The notes: generated by a model from the sequence alone, not told the origin. Shown: positions 24,220-33,892, numbered from the stretch's first letter. The stretch is 64,000 nucleotides of DNA from Flavobacterium sp. NRK F7 (GCF_024054195.1 NZ_JAMXLB010000001.1:2787845-2851844); one strand, 5' to 3'. Numbers and translations: made by a program.

Positions 24220-24972
24220 ATGAAAGAAGTATTTATAGCTTATTTTGATTTTTTAGGATTTAAAGAATTTATCCTTAACAATATCGATGAAAATGAATTA
24301 ATGAGAAGAATGGGACACATTTTTAGAGACATTGAATTTTCTTTAGGTCAAGGAGAAATGCAAGAGCCTAGAAATGGAGTTATTCTAGCAGATTTATCTA
24401 ATTCTAAAATTAATTGTTTGAATATTTCTGATACTGTTGTGTTCTGGACAAATGATACTACTATTGAAAGTTTAAAAGAATTAGTTAAAGTTGCCTATGA
24501 ATTTAATTGGAGAGAAAACTTATATAATTTTCCTGTAAGAGGTTCAATAAGTAAAGGAAGTATTAGAATTGTAAATGGAATTAATATAAATGATTTAGGA
24601 GTTACTTACGGAGTAAGCTGCTTATATGGTAAAGGTATTGTTAATGCTCATATAAAGACAGAAAGTCAAGAATGGGCAGGAACTGTAATTGACAATTCAA
24701 TGATTAATGAGTTTACTAATGAAGATGAAGCTTTTAGTTTTTTAGAAAAATTTGCTGTTAAATATATGGTTCCTTATAAGAATGGAATAATACAAGAAAA
24801 AGAAGAGTTTGCATTAAGATTAACAAAATCTAAACTAAATGAAATTGCTTACACAAATACTAAAGAAAATATTGAAAGAGTTTTTAGTCAAGATCATAAA
24901 TCAACTACTCATCCAAACGTGCAATTAAAAATTAAGAATACGATTGATTTTTTAAGCACTTTTAAAGAATAA
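24220..24972 (+). CDS. Class III nucleotide cyclase-like protein
   Basis: The 250-aa protein has IAYFDFLGFKEFI (Asp10, resembling the DxxGF metal-binding start of the class III cyclase homology domain), NISDTVVFW (Asp71, second metal Asp), VRGSISKG (107-113, like the GIHxG turn) and YGKGIVNAHIKTES (136-149, like GxxVNxAxRL). The order and spacing fit a small cyclase domain, followed by a C-terminal extension of about 90 residues. Substrate-specifying residues cannot be assigned, and conserved catalytic Asn/Arg are not certain. It could make a cyclic nucleotide signal for the operon's nucleases (compare Pycsar systems) or have only the fold. Lies 4 bp after the preceding gene. Confidence 0.5.
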   Translation: MKEVFIAYFDFLGFKEFILNNIDENELMRRMGHIFRDIEFSLGQGEMQEPRNGVILADLSNSKINCLNISDTVVFWTNDTTIESLKELVKVAYEFNWRENLYNFPVRGSISKGSIRIVNGININDLGVTYGVSCLYGKGIVNAHIKTESQEWAGTVIDNSMINEFTNEDEAFSFLEKFAVKYMVPYKNGIIQEKEEFALRLTKSKLNEIAYTNTKENIERVFSQDHKSTTHPNVQLKIKNTIDFLSTFKE

Positions 24973-24975
24973 TAT

Positions 24976-26781
24976 ATGTTAAAAGAAAGCAATCCAGAAT
25001 CTCTTTTAGCAATATCAAACCTACTTGATAAAGATTTTGTTGTAGCTAAATATCAACGAGGTTATAAATGGAGTATCGAGCAAGTAAGACAGTTATTAGA
25101 AGATATTGAAGATTTTTATACTACATCCAACACATCGTTTTATTGTTTACAACCAATAATTGTTACAGAAAGTAACAACTCTAAAGTATGGGAAGTTATA
25201 GATGGACAGCAAAGATTAACAACAATTTATATCATTTTAAAATGTCTAAACCTATCAACTTATAAATTAAGTTACAACACAAGAGAACGAAGTGAATTGT
25301 TTTTAAATTCTATTGATAAAATATTGATTGACGAAGTTGATGTTAATTTACAAGATGATCAAATTGTAGATAAAGATTTAAATATAGCTTGGAATATTTA
25401 CATTGAAAATCAACCTGAAAATAATAACATTGATAACTATCATTTTTTTAAAGCATATTATTATGCTAAGAATTGGTTAAATGATGAAAAGACTGATAGT
25501 GAATTATTTAAAACTACTCTTTTAAATAGTGTAAAAGTAATTTGGCACATCATAGAAAAAAATGATTTAAATGCTGAAAAGGTATTTATCAATTTTAATA
25601 AAGGTAAAATTCCACTTGACCAAGCAGACTTAATAAAAGCAGAATTTATTTTAGCTTTCAAAAAGGTATTTTTCAATAAAGAAATACAAAAATTGAAAAT
25701 ACAAGAATTTGCAAACGAGTGGATTCAAATTGAAAATACATTACAAAATGATGAATTTTGGTTTTTTATTAGTAATGATATATCAAATAAAAAATCATAT
25801 AATCGCATTGATTTACTATTCGATTTAATAAATGAAAAACCAAAAAACAATAATGACAAACTATACTCCTATTCCAAAACAAAGTATAATGAATCATCGT
25901 GGAAAGAAATTATTGAATTATTCGAAATTATAAAAGAATGGTTTGACAATAGAAAAACATTTCACTTAGTTGGCTTTTCATTAACTTATAACATTGTCGA
26001 TTTACAAAAACTTAGAAAAGAATACAATGCATCAATTGATAAATATGCTTTTTTGAATTATTTAAAAACAAAAATTAAAAATCATTATTATAAAGATAAA
26101 GATTTCAATGGTTTTGATAATATTTTTTACGGACATAAGTTTTGTTTTCAAGTATTAAATTTATTCAATATTGCTATTGAGGAAAAAAGCGATTCGTCAT
26201 ATCGATTCCCATTTCATAAACTTAAGCAACAAAAATGGAACATTGAACATATTCATGCTCAAAATCCTAGAGAATTTAAGTCGGTGAAAAATGTTAATGG
26301 ATGGCTACAAGATATGGAACATCTTGAAAAAAGTTTCTATGATATTGAAAATTTAGATTCCTCTATAAATTTTCCATCTCAAAAAATAAATGATCTTAAA
26401 AAGACTTTATTAAAAGAAGATGAAGGATTAACTACCCTCCAAAAAAAATTAATTGAAGAAATTAATGAAGTATTAAGAGCATATTTTGATACTGATAATA
26501 TTTCAAATCTTTGTTTATTAGATGGGCCAACTAATATTGCAATAGGAAATAAACCATTTAATGAAAAGCGAAAAGAAGTTTTAGAAATAGCAAAAAATGG
26601 CATTAATAAAAAAGGTGAAAAAGTTTATGTTCCAACCGGAACACAAAGAGTTTTTTCTAAATTTTATAATTACCAAGATTTAGATATTGAAATGACTTAT
26701 TGGGGAAATAAGGACAGAAAAAATTATATTGAAGCCATAGAGGAATCAATTAAAACCATGTTAGAAAGTACAAATGAATAA
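24976..26781 (+). CDS. DUF262-HNH (GmrSD-like) nuclease
   Basis: The 601-aa protein starts with a DUF262 ParB-like domain: YQRGYKW (26-32), VIDGQQRLTTIYIIL (74-88) and VFINFNKGKIPLDQADLIK (203-221). Its C-terminal part has a DUF1524 HNH nuclease motif: WNIEHIHAQNP (421-431), then NLCLLDGPTNIAIGNKPFNE (511-530) followed by KR. DUF262-DUF1524 is the architecture of the GmrSD type IV restriction enzymes and BrxU/SspE relatives, which cut modified phage DNA or act with NTP. It lies 3 bp after the cyclase-like gene and overlaps the next by 8 bp. Confidence 0.85.
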   Translation: MLKESNPESLLAISNLLDKDFVVAKYQRGYKWSIEQVRQLLEDIEDFYTTSNTSFYCLQPIIVTESNNSKVWEVIDGQQRLTTIYIILKCLNLSTYKLSYNTRERSELFLNSIDKILIDEVDVNLQDDQIVDKDLNIAWNIYIENQPENNNIDNYHFFKAYYYAKNWLNDEKTDSELFKTTLLNSVKVIWHIIEKNDLNAEKVFINFNKGKIPLDQADLIKAEFILAFKKVFFNKEIQKLKIQEFANEWIQIENTLQNDEFWFFISNDISNKKSYNRIDLLFDLINEKPKNNNDKLYSYSKTKYNESSWKEIIELFEIIKEWFDNRKTFHLVGFSLTYNIVDLQKLRKEYNASIDKYAFLNYLKTKIKNHYYKDKDFNGFDNIFYGHKFCFQVLNLFNIAIEEKSDSSYRFPFHKLKQQKWNIEHIHAQNPREFKSVKNVNGWLQDMEHLEKSFYDIENLDSSINFPSQKINDLKKTLLKEDEGLTTLQKKLIEEINEVLRAYFDTDNISNLCLLDGPTNIAIGNKPFNEKRKEVLEIAKNGINKKGEKVYVPTGTQRVFSKFYNYQDLDIEMTYWGNKDRKNYIEAIEESIKTMLESTNE

Positions 26782-29239
26782 AAATATATCTATTGAAGAA
26801 ATGTCCTTTTTAGATTTGATAAATGAACATCAAATTTTAATTCCTATCATTCAAAGAGATTATGTACAAGGAAGAATTAATAATGATGTTGATGAAATAA
26901 GAAAAGACTTTTTACAAGAAATAAAAAATGTAGTTACTAATAAAATTCCTTTTTTAAGACTAGGATTTGTTTATGGTAAAGTGTTAGATAAAGATTTTCA
27001 AATTATTAAAAAGAAGAACAAATCTGCTATAGAAGGAGTATTAAATTCGTTGAAAGATTATGCAAAACATCTGGATGAAGAAATAACGTTTAATGTTGAT
27101 TGGAATACCAAAACCACAATTGAAGACTCTTATGGTTTTTCAAAATTCATCCCATTAGATGGGCAACAAAGATTAACTACTTTATTTTTATTTCATTGGT
27201 ATATTATTAATCAGTCAAATCAAAAAAGTGAATTCATAACTTTACTAAATAGATTTAAGTATGATACGAGAAAAAAAACACAAGAATTTATAAGTTCAAT
27301 AATTGAAAAAGATATTGAATTAGATTACAATTCAAATATAAGCACCCAGCTCAAAAAGCAAACTTGGTTTTTTCATCAATGGTTGCAAGACCCAAGCGTA
27401 AAAGCTATGCTAAATACTTTAGATTCAATTCATGCCACATTTAAAGACTTAGATACTTTTGAAATATGGAACAACATTGAAAAAGGGACAATACGATTTG
27501 ATTATTTTGATGTTGAGGAATTGGAGCAAACAGATGAAATTTATGTAAAAATGAATGCTCGTGGAAAACAATTATCTGATTTCGAACACTTCAAGGCATG
27601 GCTTCAAGGTCATATAAAAGAAGAAGACAATAAAATAATTATTGCATTTGAAAATTGGGAAGATAAATTAGATGTAGAATGGATAGATTTATTTTGGAGT
27701 GAAAACAATGTTAAAAAAACAGATGATTCTTATTTAATGTTTTTTCAAAATATTGGGTTTTCAAGATATGCGTCTAACATGGAAACACTATTCACAAATT
27801 CCTTATATAATGAAATAAAATCTAAAAAGTTTGAGTATAGATTTTTATCTTTAGTTGACAATTCTGAATTATTTGTTTCTGATACTTTAAACCATATTTT
27901 TAAAGTTTTAAATTTTCTAGATAAAGAAAACATCAATAATTATGATAAGTCAATTGCGATTGTTTTAAATTATGATAAATACTCATTAAAAAAAGTTTTG
28001 CTTAATGGAAATGAGTTTGAAAACCTTTCTCAAAATGATGAAATAATTGTTCAAGGAATTATCTATTATGGTATTAATTCAATAGAAAAAAATATCGAGT
28101 TTGAAAAAAATAATTTTGAACAATGGTTGCGCATAATTAGAAATTTAGCAGCTAACACATTTATTCAAGGTTATGATAATTATACCGATGCATTGAAATC
28201 TTTAAAAAATCTTTCTAATTATTGTTTTGAAATTGAAAGTAAATTATTGGAAACAGATTTTTCAATAGACTTCTTTAATGGAGAACAACAAAAAGAAGAA
28301 AGATTGAAAATTGAGAAATTCCAAATTTCATATGATTGGCGAATTGCTATAAATAATTTTGAAAAGCACGATTATTTCAATGGACAAATTGGATTCTTTT
28401 TTGATGTTTTAGAAAAAGAAGAGCAAGCTGATTTAAAAAAATTCATATTATATGGTAATAAATTATGCAATTTATTTGGTGAAATACTAAATCATAAATA
28501 TTCAACTTTACAAGCTGTCTTATTGTCTCAAGTTGATTACACAATAAAAAAATCTAGTAAATGGACATTTTTGGATAAACGACATAATGATTTACGTTCT
28601 CGTTTTGACAACTGGAGAAAAATTTTCAATAAAAATTTCAAATCATCAGGTGAAATAATTCCTTTTGAAGGACTAAAAAAAATAATTAGAGATAATAAAT
28701 CTTTAGAAGAAATAAAATCTTCAGCAGTTTTAACTGATTGGAGATATATTTTTACAAAAAATAAAGCATTAATTGAATATTGTAATAATAATCATTTCCA
28801 TTTTGAAGAACAACATGACATTCAATTGATAAGAGGTACAACCTTTACTGGAAAAAGTTTTGATGCTTATTTGTACTTTGTTTTAAAGAAATTAAAAAAA
28901 TCGTGCAAAAAGTTAACCATTGAAGGAAAAGAAATAAACGGACACAAATCAAAATATAATTATTCTGAAATTATCATTACACTACTTGATAATAAAACAA
29001 TTTTAAAATTATATTATAATCCAGATCATGATTTTGTTAGATTTAGTTTGAAAATTGAAGGATATAATAAGACAAAATATTTAGATAGTATTAGTAAAAC
29101 TTTATCTAATTACTTTATAAAAAATAACGATATAAATTATGTTTTAGAATTTGATGTAATTGATTTTTTAGAGAACCAAGAAAATGAATTTAATTCAATT
29201 GTAAAATGCTTTATTAATATTGAAAATATTAATCCATGA
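26774..29239 (+). CDS. Second DUF262 protein, 821 aa
   Basis: DUF262 signatures: ILIPIIQRDYVQGR (21-34), FVYGKV and IPLDGQQRLTTLFLF (126-140), and a central YVKMNARGKQLSDFEHFKAW. An insertion of about 70 residues lies between the two N-terminal motifs. The C-terminal 400 residues are helical and charged and I see no HNH motif, so it may be the non-cleaving or NTP-handling partner of the preceding DUF262-HNH protein. Similar long DUF262 proteins (RloF-like) are known inside type I restriction loci. It overlaps its upstream gene by 8 bp and hsdR by 4 bp (ATGA). Confidence 0.8.
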   Translation: MNKNISIEEMSFLDLINEHQILIPIIQRDYVQGRINNDVDEIRKDFLQEIKNVVTNKIPFLRLGFVYGKVLDKDFQIIKKKNKSAIEGVLNSLKDYAKHLDEEITFNVDWNTKTTIEDSYGFSKFIPLDGQQRLTTLFLFHWYIINQSNQKSEFITLLNRFKYDTRKKTQEFISSIIEKDIELDYNSNISTQLKKQTWFFHQWLQDPSVKAMLNTLDSIHATFKDLDTFEIWNNIEKGTIRFDYFDVEELEQTDEIYVKMNARGKQLSDFEHFKAWLQGHIKEEDNKIIIAFENWEDKLDVEWIDLFWSENNVKKTDDSYLMFFQNIGFSRYASNMETLFTNSLYNEIKSKKFEYRFLSLVDNSELFVSDTLNHIFKVLNFLDKENINNYDKSIAIVLNYDKYSLKKVLLNGNEFENLSQNDEIIVQGIIYYGINSIEKNIEFEKNNFEQWLRIIRNLAANTFIQGYDNYTDALKSLKNLSNYCFEIESKLLETDFSIDFFNGEQQKEERLKIEKFQISYDWRIAINNFEKHDYFNGQIGFFFDVLEKEEQADLKKFILYGNKLCNLFGEILNHKYSTLQAVLLSQVDYTIKKSSKWTFLDKRHNDLRSRFDNWRKIFNKNFKSSGEIIPFEGLKKIIRDNKSLEEIKSSAVLTDWRYIFTKNKALIEYCNNNHFHFEEQHDIQLIRGTTFTGKSFDAYLYFVLKKLKKSCKKLTIEGKEINGHKSKYNYSEIIITLLDNKTILKLYYNPDHDFVRFSLKIEGYNKTKYLDSISKTLSNYFIKNNDINYVLEFDVIDFLENQENEFNSIVKCFINIENINP

Positions 29240-32200
29240 ATAACATAGGTAAATCAGAACGCGAAACACAAAACCGAATAGTAGCATTGTTTAAACAAGA
29301 GTTAAACTATACTTATTTAGGCAATTTGGAAGACCAACAAAGAACGCAACCTATTGAAGAAGACTTGTTGTTGGAATTTTTAATATATACGCAAGGTTAT
29401 TCTGAACTTGTTGCTAAAAAAGCGGTGCAAGAACTTGTAAAAGCGGCTACTAATCTAACCAGTGGTTTATATGAAGCGAATAAAGAAGTTTATAAACTAT
29501 TACGTTATGGGGTTTCAGTTCGTGAAGTATTGGGAGAACTAAAAGAAAGAGCTTGGTTTATCAATTGGAATGACCCTTTAAAAAATCATTTTGCCATTGC
29601 AGAAGAAGTTACTGTTTTAGGTAAACATTCCAAGCGTCCTGATATTGTTATTTATGTTAATGGTATTGCCTTGGGAATACTAGAATTAAAGCGTAGTAAA
29701 GTTGGAGTAAGTCAAGGTATCCGTCAAAATTTAGATAATCAAAAGCCAATTTTTATAGAAAAGTTTTTTACTACCATGCAATATGTATTTGCAGGAAATG
29801 ATACCCAAGGATTGCGTTATGGAACGATAGAAACTTCAGAAAAATACTATTTGCAATGGAAAGAAGATTCCGATAAAGCTTTTGATTATACCTTAGATAA
29901 ACATTTGTTTCTAATGTGTCAAAAAGAACGTTTTTTAGAACTCATACATGATTTTATAGTTTTTGACAAAGGCACAAAAAAATTATGCCGTCCTAATCAA
30001 TTTTTTGGTATTAAAGCAGCACATACTAATGTACGAACAAAACAAGGAGGTATCATTTGGCACACTCAAGGTAGTGGTAAAAGTTTAACAATGGTATGGC
30101 TAACCAAATGGATTAGAGAAAATGTTGATAACAGTCGTGTGTTAATAATTACAGATAGAGAAGAGTTAGACGACCAAATCGAAAAACTGTTTTTAGGAGT
30201 AGATGAAAATATTTATAGAACTAAAAGCGGTAAAGATTTAATTAACACCTTGAATCAAAATAGCCCTTGGTTAGTGGCTAGTTTAGTTCATAAATTTGGC
30301 AGGAACTCAGAAGAAGGTGATTTTGAAGGATATATAAAAGACCTTCATAAGCATTTGAGTTTAGACTTTAAAGCCAAAGGAAATATTTTTGTTTTTGTAG
30401 ATGAATGCCATAGAACACAATCAGGTAAATTGCATGACGCTATGAAATTATTATTGCCTGAAGCTTTATTTATTGGTTTTACTGGTACTCCCCTTTTAAA
30501 GAAAGACAAACAAAAGAGTATAGAAGTATTTGGTCCATATATTGGAGATCCTTATAAATTTGATGAAGCTGTAGCCGATGGAGTCGTTTTGGACTTATTG
30601 TACGAAGCACGTGATGTGGAACAATTTGTAACTGATCAACAAAGTATTGACCAATGGTTTGATGCTGAAACAAAAGCATTAACTGATACTGCTAAGGTAG
30701 ATTTAAAAAGAAAATGGGGAACCATGCAAAAAGTATTGGGTTCTAAATCGCGTTTAGAAAAAATAGTTTTTGATATTCTAAAAGACTTTAAAATTAAACC
30801 CAGAATTTCAACTGGTGATGGAAATGCTATGTTGGTTTCTAGTAGCGTTTACAATGCTTGTAAATATTATGAATTATTTCAAAATGCAGGATTTAAAGAA
30901 TGTGCAATTATCACTTCTTATAATCCACATCATGGCGACATTAAAGGTGAGGAAACAGGTGAAGGCACTCCTACAGAAAAGCTTTTAAAATATGAAGTAT
31001 ATCAAAAAATGTTGAATGGTAAATCAACTGAAGAGTTTGAACAAAATGCTAAAAACCAATTCATCAAAGAACCTAATAAAATGAAATTGTTGATTGTGGT
31101 AGATAAACTTTTGACGGGTTTTGATGCTCCTTCAGCTACATATTTATACATTGATAAATCGATGCAAGATCATGGTTTATTTCAAGCTATTTGTAGAGTA
31201 AACCGTGTGGATGATGAAGGTAAAGATTATGGGTATATTGTAGATTATAAAGATTTATTTAAAAGTTTAAAAAAATCCATTAGAGATTATACTTCAGGTG
31301 CTTTTGATGATTATGATATTGATGACGTTAAAGGATTATTATCTGATAGATATGAAGTTAGTCGCGAACGATTGGATAATGCATTAGAAACAGTCATTGC
31401 ATTATGTGAACCAGTCTATCCAAAAAATGAACCTGGCTTTATACACTATTTTTGTGGCAATACAGAAAATTCTGAAGAATTAAAAAATACAGAAGAAAGA
31501 CGTGTAACTTTGTACAAAGCGGTCGTTGCATTAATACGAGCCTATGCTAATGTAGCAAACGAAATGGATAAAATAGGTTATTCAGAGGAAGAATCCAAAA
31601 AAATAAAGCAACAAGTTCAGTTCTACTCAGATGTAAGAGAAACAATAAAACAAGCTAGTGGAGATTATGTCGATTTAAAACAATTTGAACCAGGAATGCG
31701 TCAATTAATGGATATGTACATTGATGCTAAAAGCAGTCAAAAAATATCTGATTTTGAAAATAAATCTTTAGTTGATTTAATCTTACATGTTAGTGAACCT
31801 TCTGATGATTATGGTAGCAAAAAAAGTCCTGAAGCTGTAGCTGAGACCATTGAAAATAATGTACGAAAGGTAATTATTGAAGAGAGTCAGACCAATCCAA
31901 AGTATTATGAAAAAATGTCAAAATTACTGGATGAATTAATTAAACAAAGAAAACAAGAAGTAATTGAATATAAAGACTATTTGGAAAAAATAAAGGTATT
32001 AGCGGGAGATGTTTCCAATCCAATGTCTACGATTGATTACCCTAATTCTTTGAATTCTAATGCTAAAAGAGCTTTATTTGATAATCTAGGTAACAATGAA
32101 ATACTTGCATTAGCGATAGATAATGTAATAAAGACAAAAAAATTAGATGGATGGAGAGATGGTGGAATTAAAGAAAAAAAGCTGAGAATAGCAATAAATG

Positions 32201-32268
32201 AAATTATTAAAGATGATGAAACAACAGCTCTAATTATGGAAATTGCAAAAGCTCAAAATGAATATTAA
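29236..32268 (+). CDS. hsdR: Type I restriction endonuclease subunit HsdR
   Basis: The 1010-aa motor-nuclease has the N-terminal nuclease motif RPDIVIYVNG (Asp136) ... GILELKRSK (Glu150-x-Lys152), Walker A HTQGSGKS (276-283), DECH box VFVDECHRTQ (389-392), motif III GFTGTPL, and VDKLLTGFDAP with a C-terminal helical tail that contacts HsdM. It translocates and cuts unmethylated foreign DNA. Full length for the family. It is separated from hsdS by five accessory genes, though still in the same operon with an ATGA overlap, and is followed by a DUF45 metalloprotease gene, a usual companion of HsdR. Confidence 0.95.
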   Translation: MNNIGKSERETQNRIVALFKQELNYTYLGNLEDQQRTQPIEEDLLLEFLIYTQGYSELVAKKAVQELVKAATNLTSGLYEANKEVYKLLRYGVSVREVLGELKERAWFINWNDPLKNHFAIAEEVTVLGKHSKRPDIVIYVNGIALGILELKRSKVGVSQGIRQNLDNQKPIFIEKFFTTMQYVFAGNDTQGLRYGTIETSEKYYLQWKEDSDKAFDYTLDKHLFLMCQKERFLELIHDFIVFDKGTKKLCRPNQFFGIKAAHTNVRTKQGGIIWHTQGSGKSLTMVWLTKWIRENVDNSRVLIITDREELDDQIEKLFLGVDENIYRTKSGKDLINTLNQNSPWLVASLVHKFGRNSEEGDFEGYIKDLHKHLSLDFKAKGNIFVFVDECHRTQSGKLHDAMKLLLPEALFIGFTGTPLLKKDKQKSIEVFGPYIGDPYKFDEAVADGVVLDLLYEARDVEQFVTDQQSIDQWFDAETKALTDTAKVDLKRKWGTMQKVLGSKSRLEKIVFDILKDFKIKPRISTGDGNAMLVSSSVYNACKYYELFQNAGFKECAIITSYNPHHGDIKGEETGEGTPTEKLLKYEVYQKMLNGKSTEEFEQNAKNQFIKEPNKMKLLIVVDKLLTGFDAPSATYLYIDKSMQDHGLFQAICRVNRVDDEGKDYGYIVDYKDLFKSLKKSIRDYTSGAFDDYDIDDVKGLLSDRYEVSRERLDNALETVIALCEPVYPKNEPGFIHYFCGNTENSEELKNTEERRVTLYKAVVALIRAYANVANEMDKIGYSEEESKKIKQQVQFYSDVRETIKQASGDYVDLKQFEPGMRQLMDMYIDAKSSQKISDFENKSLVDLILHVSEPSDDYGSKKSPEAVAETIENNVRKVIIEESQTNPKYYEKMSKLLDELIKQRKQEVIEYKDYLEKIKVLAGDVSNPMSTIDYPNSLNSNAKRALFDNLGNNEILALAIDNVIKTKKLDGWRDGGIKEKKLRIAINEIIKDDETTALIMEIAKAQNEY

Positions 32269-32269
32269 G

Positions 32270-32983
32270 ATGGAAACGTTAAACTTATCTAACCTAACTA
32301 TAGATATCATTCGAAAGGATATTAAAAATATGCACTTGGCCGTTTACCCCCCAAATGGTAGAATCCGCTTATCTGCTCCTAAAAATACGGATAATGAAAT
32401 GATGCGATTGTTTGCTATTTCAAAAATTAGTTGGATTAAGAAACATATTAAAAATTTTGAAACGCAACCTAGAGAAACTCCTCGTGAATTTATATCTGGA
32501 GAAAGCTATTATCTCTTAGGCAAACGCTATTTATTAAAAGTTATAGAACACAATGAAGTGCCGAAAGTTGTTTTAAAACATAAAACCTTAGAATTATATG
32601 TAAGACCTGATACTTCTTCTGAAAAAAGAGAAGCCATTATTGAAGAATGGTATCGCAATCAATTGAAAGCTTTAGTCCCTAAATTAATTGAGAAATGGGA
32701 AAAAGTGATTGGTGTGCAGTCTAATGCTTACGGTATAAAAAAAATGCGCACAAAATGGGGTACTTGCAACACTACTGCAAAAAGAATATGGTTAAATTTA
32801 GAGCTTGCAAAAAAACCAATAGAATGTATTGAATTTATTATTGCTCATGAACTAGTTCATTTATTAGAGAGAAGTCATAATGATAGATTCGTTAGTTATA
32901 TGAATGAATTTATGCCTAAATGGAGATTCTATAGAGAAGAATTAAACAATCTTCCTTTTAGGTATGTAAATTGGAAATATTAA
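32270..32983 (+). CDS. DUF45 (YgjP/SprT-like) zinc metalloprotease
   Basis: The 237-aa protein has the zinc motif AHELVHLLERSH (HExxH at 193-197) and the preceding KMRTKWGTCN of DUF45/YgjP metallopeptidases; IRKDIKNMHLAVYPPNGRI is typical of the N-terminus. I choose ATG at 32270, one base after the hsdR stop; an ATG at 32258 is the alternative. Such genes lie next to hsdR in many type I loci; the role there is unknown, perhaps turnover of HsdR. Last of the operon. Confidence 0.85.
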   Translation: METLNLSNLTIDIIRKDIKNMHLAVYPPNGRIRLSAPKNTDNEMMRLFAISKISWIKKHIKNFETQPRETPREFISGESYYLLGKRYLLKVIEHNEVPKVVLKHKTLELYVRPDTSSEKREAIIEEWYRNQLKALVPKLIEKWEKVIGVQSNAYGIKKMRTKWGTCNTTAKRIWLNLELAKKPIECIEFIIAHELVHLLERSHNDRFVSYMNEFMPKWRFYREELNNLPFRYVNWKY

Positions 32984-33072
32984 AATTAATTAAATAATTT
33001 ATAAAAATTCATTATTATTATTATATTATAATCAAATGACTAATATTTCTATAATAATCAAAAATTTGTAGC

Positions 33073-33246
33073 ATGAAATACATTAGAAAAATTATCGAAG
33101 TATTGACGAGATTAGGATTTATTTATTTTCCTGCAAAGGCAAAGCATTTATTAACTAAGGAAAATTGTAGTTTGCAAGTAGTTAATAAATATATGGGAAT
33201 TACTATTTTAGAATTAAATATAAAGTATAATAATTCCACATTTTAG
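33073..33246 (+). CDS. Small ORF (57 aa)
   Basis: ATG at 33073 opens 57 codons: MKYIRKIIEVLTRLGFIYFP, then AKAKHLLTKENC, ending NNSTF. Basic N-terminus and an amphipathic helix; no family recognised. It lies between the metalloprotease gene and two small membrane-protein genes, and may be a remnant. Confidence 0.3.
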   Translation: MKYIRKIIEVLTRLGFIYFPAKAKHLLTKENCSLQVVNKYMGITILELNIKYNNSTF

Positions 33247-33321
33247 TTTAAAGAATGGATTTAGTGATAAATTAAATAAAAATATAATATTTTAAGAGAT
33301 GTTTTACATTAATATATATTT

Positions 33322-33639
33322 ATGGAATTAGATTTAAAAGTTTTATTCTCCATCTTAGGAACAGCAATTCCACTGACATTTGGAGCTGTTGTAGCTTTTC
33401 ACAATATGAAAAGTCTATATAAAGATGAATTAAGAAAAACAGAAAAGGAATTTTCAGAAAAAATTGATAAGCAAAATGAAAAGATAAGTCAATTAAAAGA
33501 AAAGTTATCCGAACAAAATGTTGATTTTGAAAAATTAAAAAATAGAGATGAAAATCAACAACAAATTATTGATCAAATAAACAAAATGGTTTATGATTTA
33601 ATACCATCTCTTTCACAGAATATTAATTCTCAAAAGTAA
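33322..33639 (+). CDS. Small membrane protein with coiled coil (105 aa)
   Basis: The protein has a membrane-spanning segment at about residues 8-28 (LFSILGTAIPLTFGAVVAF) and then a long charged coiled coil (residues 38-98; KQNEKISQLKEKLSEQN). Such a tethered coiled coil is seen in small accessory proteins of phage or defence loci, but no function can be assigned. It is 8 bp from the next gene, which also has a membrane span. Confidence 0.55.
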   Translation: MELDLKVLFSILGTAIPLTFGAVVAFHNMKSLYKDELRKTEKEFSEKIDKQNEKISQLKEKLSEQNVDFEKLKNRDENQQQIIDQINKMVYDLIPSLSQNINSQK

Positions 33640-33646
33640 TTAGGAA

Positions 33647-33892
33647 ATGATTGATTTCAAAAGATTACAATTTTTAAGTAATAAAGTAAAAGCAAATACT
33701 GCAAATCAACAAGAGAAAGATGAGTATATGCTAATTCTATATCAAAATAGGTCTATTACAAAAAGCCAATATGAAAAATATATAAAAGATAAGAATAATA
33801 GTGAAAATATTAATGCTGCAATTACTATTGGAGGAATTTTATTGCTTGGATATCTATTAGATAAATTAATAAATACAAATAGTAAAAAATAA
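33647..33892 (+). CDS. Small C-terminally anchored protein (81 aa)
   Basis: The protein is soluble and helical in its first 55 residues (ITKSQYEKYIKDKNNS) and ends with a single membrane span (INAAITIGGILLLGYLL). The first helices resemble small SHOCT-like modules (sequence QEKDEYMLILYQNRSITKSQ), a weak resemblance. Gene order suggests co-expression with the preceding coiled-coil membrane protein. Confidence 0.5.
   Translation: MIDFKRLQFLSNKVKANTANQQEKDEYMLILYQNRSITKSQYEKYIKDKNNSENINAAITIGGILLLGYLLDKLINTNSKK

Noticed and set aside
19652..32983. BREX, DISARM or other named multi-gene defence system
   Set aside because: No pglX, brxL, drm or related genes are present; the core genes are ordinary HsdM, HsdS and HsdR.
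19652..33892. Integrated prophage or transposon carrying the defence genes
   Set aside because: No integrase, transposase, terminal inverted repeats or tRNA-adjacent att site are seen at its edges; only intergenic repeats flank it.
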